Assembly: GCA_038523965.1 (NCBI GenBank)
Contig: JBCBIX010000097.1
Location: 1 to 11,159 of the forward strand
Source of the DNA: JAJRXG01 sp038523965
Lineage (GTDB): Bacteria > Bacteroidota > Bacteroidia > Chitinophagales > Saprospiraceae
Length of the DNA: 11,159 bases
Reading direction: 5' to 3'
Shown here: positions 6,593 to 11,159 of the stretch, piece after piece
Layout: the number at the start of each line of letters is the position of its first letter
Position numbering within the stretch: position 1 is the stretch's first letter
The notes under the pieces: model-generated
What the model saw: only the letters and a program-made list of their open reading frames with translations
The model's database searches: none
What the model was told of the DNA's origin: nothing
Position numbers and translations under genes: made by a program

Positions 6593-8290
6593 ATGCAAAA
6601 TGATCATACATATGATGCCATCGTCGTCGGTGCAGGAATGGCAGGTAGTTGGGCAGCGAAAGAGTTTTGTGACAAAGGGCTGAAGACTCTCCTGTTAGAA
6701 CGAGGCCGAGAAGTAAAACATATCAGAGACTATCCGACGACTAATATGATGCCCTGGGAGTTCGAACTCCGTGGTGCTATCCCACATGCAGAACGTGAAG
6801 AAAATCCATCCATCGCTCGCTGCTATGCTTATCGTGAGGATGCCAAGCACTTTTTTGTGAAGGATACCGAGCATCCCTATATCCAGGATGAGCCCTTTGA
6901 CTGGATCCGAGGTTACCAGACTGGAGGTAGATCAATCATGTGGGCCCGACAGGTACAGCGATGGAGCGATTTCGATTTTGAAGGTCCTGCGCGTGACGGC
7001 TTTGCAGTGGACTGGCCGATACGCTATCGAGACTTGGCAGATTGGTATAGTTACGTGGAGCGATTTGTTGGTGTCTCTGGTAATCGGGATGGTCTTGACC
7101 ATCTTCCTGACGGTGAATTTTTGCCGGCTTGGGACCTAAGCTGTGTTGAGGAGCATTTTCAAAAGACGGTAAGAGATAACTATCGAGATCGACATGTCAT
7201 CTATGCCAGATGTGCTCATCTCACAGAGCCACAGCCTATACACCTGGAGCAGGGTAGAGGTCAGTGCCAAGCGCGAAACATCTGTCAACGTGGATGTCCC
7301 TTTGGGGCATACTTTAATGCCAACTCTTCCACGATTCCGTGGGCGGCAAAAACCGGAAATCTCACACTACGACCACACTCCGTCGTGCATTCTGTAATCT
7401 ATGACGATCAGTCTAACAAGGCCATCGGAGTCAGAATCGTAGACGCGAATACCATGGAGACCACTGAGTATTTTGCCAAAGTCATCTTTGTGACGGCAGG
7501 TACGATCAATACCAATATGGTATTACTGAACTCTGTCTCTGATCGATTCCCGAATGGACTCGGTAATGACAATGGCTTGCTTGGCAGGTACGTGGCATTT
7601 CATAATTACAGAGCCAGAATCTCGGGTGTGTGTGAAGAGTATCAAGATCGCAAAGATGTTGGTGGACGGCCGACAAGTGCCTACTTGCCCAGGTTTAGAA
7701 ATTTGCGTAAGCAAGAGACAGATTTCTTAAGAGGCTATGCTGCAGGATTCGGTGCGGGTCGCGGGTCATATCGTGATCGCGATGGTTGGGGCCAAGAGCT
7801 TATGGATCAATTACATGCTCCTGCGAAGTTAGGTCCGTGGCGCGTCGGATCTCACATGATGGGAGAGACCATACCCAAAGAAGAGAGCTACGTCAAGCTA
7901 AGTGACACACTACGAGACGAGTGGGGTATTCCGACGCCACAGATCTCTATGAAGTATGATGACAACGATGAGAAAATGGTCGCGGATTATCTCGATCAGA
8001 TGACTGAGATGTTCGAGAAAGCAGGATTCACTAACATCTCCACGCAGGATGATCATCGAGCCCCTGGTCTGGATATCCATGAGATGGGTGGTGTACGGAT
8101 GGGTCGAGATCCCAAGACATCAATGCTTAACGAATGGAACCAACTGCATGCATGTTCTAATGTCTTTGTCACCGATGGGGCATGCATGACTTCTGTCTCT
8201 ACACAGAATCCGTCCTTGACGTTTATGGCCTTGTCAGCTCGCGCTGCCCATCGTGCTATGGAGTTACTCGATCGTGGAGAATTGAGTTAG
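6593..8290 (+). CDS. GMC-family FAD-dependent oxidoreductase (catalytic subunit, gluconate/sugar dehydrogenase type)
   Basis: A 565-residue flavoprotein, probably oxidising a sugar, sugar acid or polyol in the periplasm. IVVGAGMAGSW (10-20) is the FAD-binding Rossmann loop, and LLLERGRE (33-40) closes it. GYQTGGRSIMWARQVQRW (107-124) is the GMC-type flavin-contact region. HEMGGVRMG (496-504) carries the first catalytic residue, His496, and STQNPSLTFMAL (536-547) the partner, Asn539. Cys225, Cys231 and Cys235 (GQCQARNICQRGCPFG) have the C-x5-C-x3-C spacing of the [3Fe-4S] ligands of Burkholderia cepacia FAD-glucose dehydrogenase, so an iron-sulfur relay is likely. There is no signal peptide: the protein starts at ATG 6593 just before the FAD motif. 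It probably leaves the cell with the upstream Tat-type subunit. No cytochrome c subunit is encoded nearby, so the electron acceptor is unknown. The substrate is not predictable from sequence alone. Confidence 0.92.
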   Translation: MQNDHTYDAIVVGAGMAGSWAAKEFCDKGLKTLLLERGREVKHIRDYPTTNMMPWEFELRGAIPHAEREENPSIARCYAYREDAKHFFVKDTEHPYIQDEPFDWIRGYQTGGRSIMWARQVQRWSDFDFEGPARDGFAVDWPIRYRDLADWYSYVERFVGVSGNRDGLDHLPDGEFLPAWDLSCVEEHFQKTVRDNYRDRHVIYARCAHLTEPQPIHLEQGRGQCQARNICQRGCPFGAYFNANSSTIPWAAKTGNLTLRPHSVVHSVIYDDQSNKAIGVRIVDANTMETTEYFAKVIFVTAGTINTNMVLLNSVSDRFPNGLGNDNGLLGRYVAFHNYRARISGVCEEYQDRKDVGGRPTSAYLPRFRNLRKQETDFLRGYAAGFGAGRGSYRDRDGWGQELMDQLHAPAKLGPWRVGSHMMGETIPKEESYVKLSDTLRDEWGIPTPQISMKYDDNDEKMVADYLDQMTEMFEKAGFTNISTQDDHRAPGLDIHEMGGVRMGRDPKTSMLNEWNQLHACSNVFVTDGACMTSVSTQNPSLTFMALSARAAHRAMELLDRGELS

Positions 8291-8356
8291 TCTGTCAGTA
8301 GTATTCTCTGGTCGGATTCGTGTCCTGAAAGAGGTAGATAAAGCCAGTTTTATCCT

Positions 8357-9472
8357 ATGACAAAGGAGAGGCGCTATGATTTAGACTGGTTGAGGGTCAT
8401 CGTATTTGGATTGTTGATTTTCTATCATGTTGGAATGCTGTTTGTTCCATGGGGGTTTCACATTAAGAATAACGAAACCTCTGACTGGTTTTTGCTCCCC
8501 ATGTTGTTTTTAAATCAATGGCGCTTACCGCTGTTGTTTCTAATCTCTGGTATGGGTACGCGTTTTGCACTCTCATACCGCAGCCAAAGTCAATTTCTAA
8601 AAGAACGGACAAAGCGACTTCTGCTACCGCTGATAGTTGGCATGATAGTCATCATTGCACCGCAGGTCTATGTGGAGAGGTTGGTGAATTCAGAATTTTC
8701 AGGTAGCTACTTTCAATTTTGGCCAAAAGAGTATTTTCAAGGCATCTATCCAGAGGGTAATCTGAGTTGGCATCACCTATGGTTTTTGCCTTATCTATTG
8801 GTATTTTCAGTAGTGTCAGCCCCTCTTTTTATTTATCTCAGAGACCATCCCAATGCTGCACTGCTGAGGGGACTTCGCGCCCAGCTTAGACGTCCGTTTG
8901 GCCTGTTCATTTTCGTTATTCCACTCTACTTTGTTGAGGCCTTTATAGAACCTTTCTTTCCAGTCACTCATGCCTTGATAGGAGATTGGTTTGCACTTGT
9001 GTATTACTATTTGTTTTATTTATTCGGTTTTGAAATGATCTCTGTACAAGACGATCTTTGGCCAGCTCTCGAACGACATCGTATATATGCTGTTTGGATA
9101 GGAATTATCTGTTTTTTTGGGATGGTCATCATGTGGCAATTACCTGATACCACCTTGCGACATTTTACAGAGGCATTTTTGAAAATTACTAATGTTTGGG
9201 CCTGGATCTTTGTGTTGCTGGCCTTTGCCGCCAAGTACCTCAATCGACCTGGGCCTGTTTTACATTATTGTAATACTGCTGTCTATCCATTTTACATTTT
9301 TCATCAGACTGTCATGATGATTGCCGCATACTTCATCATCCATGCCGACTTGCACATCTTGCTTAAGTTTTTACTTCTTTCCGTGATCACATTTTTGGGT
9401 TCATGGATTCTCTATGAGTTGGTTCGGCGAAGTCGTATTTTACGACCCTTGTTTGGATTGAAGAATGCGTGA
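8357..9472 (+). CDS. Membrane acyltransferase, acyltransferase family 3
   Basis: A 371-residue multi-pass inner-membrane protein with about ten hydrophobic segments (for example 13-31, 45-64, 88-104, 141-160, 180-194, 208-228, 243-260, 280-294, 309-330, 333-353). The N-terminus YDLDWLRVIVFGLLIFYHVG shows the family's Arg-x10-His pair (Arg13 and His24), thought to take part in acyl transfer. HHLWFLPYLLVF (139-150) and YPFYIFHQTVM (310-320) are further conserved regions. Family members, including OpgC/MdoC-like proteins and O-antigen or peptidoglycan acetylases, add acyl groups to carbohydrates exported across the membrane. It starts 66 bases after the dehydrogenase gene in the same direction, so it may share its transcript; a functional tie to sugar modification is inference only. 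The acceptor is unknown. Confidence 0.88.
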   Translation: MTKERRYDLDWLRVIVFGLLIFYHVGMLFVPWGFHIKNNETSDWFLLPMLFLNQWRLPLLFLISGMGTRFALSYRSQSQFLKERTKRLLLPLIVGMIVIIAPQVYVERLVNSEFSGSYFQFWPKEYFQGIYPEGNLSWHHLWFLPYLLVFSVVSAPLFIYLRDHPNAALLRGLRAQLRRPFGLFIFVIPLYFVEAFIEPFFPVTHALIGDWFALVYYYLFYLFGFEMISVQDDLWPALERHRIYAVWIGIICFFGMVIMWQLPDTTLRHFTEAFLKITNVWAWIFVLLAFAAKYLNRPGPVLHYCNTAVYPFYIFHQTVMMIAAYFIIHADLHILLKFLLLSVITFLGSWILYELVRRSRILRPLFGLKNA

Positions 9473-9541
9473 GGTGTACTTGGTCATCATACTGACTTGA
9501 GCGAGAGTCCTGTACTTTAGCAGATTCATTATCTGGTCATC

Positions 9542-11159
9542 ATGAAAGTTTTGAAGTTTGGAGGGACCTCCGTCGGTACCCCAGAACGCATTGTGGATAT
9601 TGGGAAGTTGCTATTGGATCGGCACCAGGCTGGGGAGCAGATGACTGTGGTTACTTCAGCCTTTGGTGGGGTCACTGATGCATTGATCAAGTGTTCTGAC
9701 TTAGCAGCCTCAGGAGATAAGAATTACCTCCAGATCGCAGAACAAATCGAATCTCGACACCATAATACTATACGATCTTTAGGACTCTCAGGAGATGAAG
9801 TCGTAGGGGAAATCACAAGAAATTTCGTCAATTTCAAAAACCTACTTCATGGTGTGTTTTTGGTTCGAGAAGCCTCGGCACGAACGATGGACTTCTTACT
9901 CAGCTTTGGTGAGAGAAATGCGGCACCCATTTTGGCGGCCTATCTAAGTACTCTGGGACTTCCAGCTCGCTATCTCGATGCACGTCAGATTATCAAAACG
10001 AATAAAGAATTCGGTCGTGCCAAGGTGAACTTCAGTACTACCGAGAAGCTGATTCAAGACCGCTTTCGGGGCGGTGAGAATTTCATTGAGATTGTGACAG
10101 GATTTATCGCCACCGATATTGGCGGTCTTACAACAACACTCGGACGAGGAGGGTCCGACTACACCGCCGCCATCATAGCTGGAGCGCTGCGTGCAGAAGT
10201 GTTGGAGATTTGGACTGATGTCGATGGAGTGCTAACCTCTAATCCTAAGATTGTTGAGAATGCGTATACCATTCCTGAGCTGAGTTATGACGAAGCGATG
10301 GAGTTGTCTCATTTTGGTGCTAAGGTGATCTATCCACCTACTATCCAGCCGGCATTGGCAGAATCCATTCCGATCTATATCAAGAATACGTTTAATCCCA
10401 GCTTCATGGGCACCTTGATCTCTGACCGCATTCCTCGTGGCGGTAAGGGGAATATCACAGGTGTTACAGGCATATCAGATATAACCCTCCTGACATTGGC
10501 GGGTAGCGGTTTGATGGGGATCCCGGGATCTTCGGCACGCTTGTTTAGCGCTCTGGGTCGTGCCAAGATCAACATCGTTATGATCACACAGGCGTCGAGC
10601 GAACACTCCATCTGTATCGCCGTACGATCTGGAGATACTCCTCAGGCAGTCGAAGTTCTTAGTGAAGAATTCCAAAAAGAAATGGAGGCTCGGTTAGTCA
10701 AGCCGATCAAAACAGAGCCCGGATTATCCCTTATTGCAGTGATAGGCGAAAAGATGAAAAGCGTCCCAGGTGTATCTGGCAGCCTGTTCAAGGCATTAGG
10801 AAATAATGGGATAAATGTTGCCGCTATCGCACAGGGTTCATCCGAACTTAATATCTCAGTCGCGATCAAGCGCAAGGATGAGGTAAAGGCGCTTAATTTG
10901 GTTCACGATGCCTTCTTTCTATCTGAAAGCAAGGGACTTAATCTCTTTTTGGTTGGAGTAGGACTTATCGGTGGAACTCTTCTTGAACAGATCAAGGACC
11001 AATATGACACCTTACGTGAAGATAAGAATCTCGATATTCATGTGATTGGAATCGCCAATTCCAAAAAAATGTACTTCCATAGTGATGGTATTGACTTGAG
11101 TCGATGGCGAGAAGATTTAGAAAAGAGTGGGGTGCCATCATCATTTGATGGCTATGTGG
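9542..11159 (+). CDS. thrA: Bifunctional aspartokinase/homoserine dehydrogenase (3' end beyond window)
   Basis: The first 539 residues of a fused enzyme that phosphorylates aspartate and later reduces aspartate semialdehyde to homoserine, the entry and branch steps of threonine synthesis. The aspartokinase domain spans about 1-300: VLKFGGTS (3-10), VTSAFGGVTD (37-46), SFGER (121-125) and TTLGRGGSDYTA (198-209), followed by WTDVDGVLTSNP (224-235). Two ACT regulatory modules follow, about 312-385 and 396-460, with QASSEHSICIAV (350-361) and AIAQGSSELNIS (428-439); these normally give threonine feedback inhibition. The dehydrogenase begins at LFLVGVGLIGG (468-478), the NAD(P)-binding loop, which proves the fusion. 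Full-length relatives have about 810-820 residues, so about 280 are outside the window. ATG at 9542 directly precedes the conserved lysine motif. It follows the acyltransferase by 69 bases in the same direction, but is not near thrB/thrC. Confidence 0.97.
   Translation, partial: MKVLKFGGTSVGTPERIVDIGKLLLDRHQAGEQMTVVTSAFGGVTDALIKCSDLAASGDKNYLQIAEQIESRHHNTIRSLGLSGDEVVGEITRNFVNFKNLLHGVFLVREASARTMDFLLSFGERNAAPILAAYLSTLGLPARYLDARQIIKTNKEFGRAKVNFSTTEKLIQDRFRGGENFIEIVTGFIATDIGGLTTTLGRGGSDYTAAIIAGALRAEVLEIWTDVDGVLTSNPKIVENAYTIPELSYDEAMELSHFGAKVIYPPTIQPALAESIPIYIKNTFNPSFMGTLISDRIPRGGKGNITGVTGISDITLLTLAGSGLMGIPGSSARLFSALGRAKINIVMITQASSEHSICIAVRSGDTPQAVEVLSEEFQKEMEARLVKPIKTEPGLSLIAVIGEKMKSVPGVSGSLFKALGNNGINVAAIAQGSSELNISVAIKRKDEVKALNLVHDAFFLSESKGLNLFLVGVGLIGGTLLEQIKDQYDTLREDKNLDIHVIGIANSKKMYFHSDGIDLSRWREDLEKSGVPSSFDGYV

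Noticed and set aside
8337..8354. GATAAA/TTTATC inverted repeat two bases before the acyltransferase start codon
   Set aside because: The 6-bp stem has a single GC pair and would be weak. Chance is the simpler explanation and there is no supporting context.
10375..10875. Leftward open frames opposite the ACT region of thrA
   Set aside because: The rightward frame is a continuous ThrA sequence with two ACT modules and the dehydrogenase start; the leftward frames are shadows.

Overview
The window looks like a chromosomal segment of a Bacteroidota bacterium, probably a Saprospiria- or Chitinophagia-like lineage. The grounds are a PorT-type outer-membrane beta-barrel gene, a RecO of the type lacking a zinc site, a fused aspartokinase/homoserine dehydrogenase, starts without Shine-Dalgarno sequences, and one exact match to the Bacteroidota -7 promoter box (TAnnTTTG). 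Composition is moderate in GC throughout. The exception is the first ~90 bases, which are much more AT-rich (24 G+C in 89).

Layout, left to right. (1) Bases 1-289 hold two pieces of a sensor histidine kinase in opposite orientations: a linker-like piece read leftward (1-89) and the ATPase C-terminus read rightward (86-289). This is either a rearrangement or an assembly/amplification chimera. (2) Bases 290-3422 are a leftward cluster thrB - thrC - crotonase with 24- and 37-base gaps, so probably one transcript. (3) Bases 3590-4207 are a rightward Nfu-type iron-sulfur scaffold gene, divergent from thrB. (4) Bases 4316-5188 are a rightward PorT-like beta-barrel gene whose stop overlaps the stop of leftward recO (5185-5901). 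(5) Bases 6005-8290 are a rightward two-gene oxidoreductase module: a lipoprotein/twin-arginine small subunit (gluconate dehydrogenase subunit 3 family) and a GMC flavoprotein with a three-cysteine iron-sulfur motif. (6) Bases 8357-9472 encode a multi-pass acyltransferase. (7) Bases 9542-11159 hold thrA, cut by the window edge inside its homoserine dehydrogenase domain.

Functionally, thrA, thrB and thrC are the dedicated steps from aspartate to threonine (with aspartate-semialdehyde dehydrogenase elsewhere). Here they are split: thrBC points left and thrA points right, about 6 kb apart. The oxidoreductase pair resembles the alpha and gamma subunits of bacterial FAD-dependent sugar/gluconate dehydrogenases, but no cytochrome subunit is encoded beside it. 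No tRNA, rRNA, CRISPR array, insertion sequence or phage gene was seen. Every intergenic gap is under 310 bases. I see no convincing undescribed defence or mobile system. The most useful leads are the inverted kinase fragments, the cytochrome-less dehydrogenase module, and the split threonine genes with an attached crotonase.
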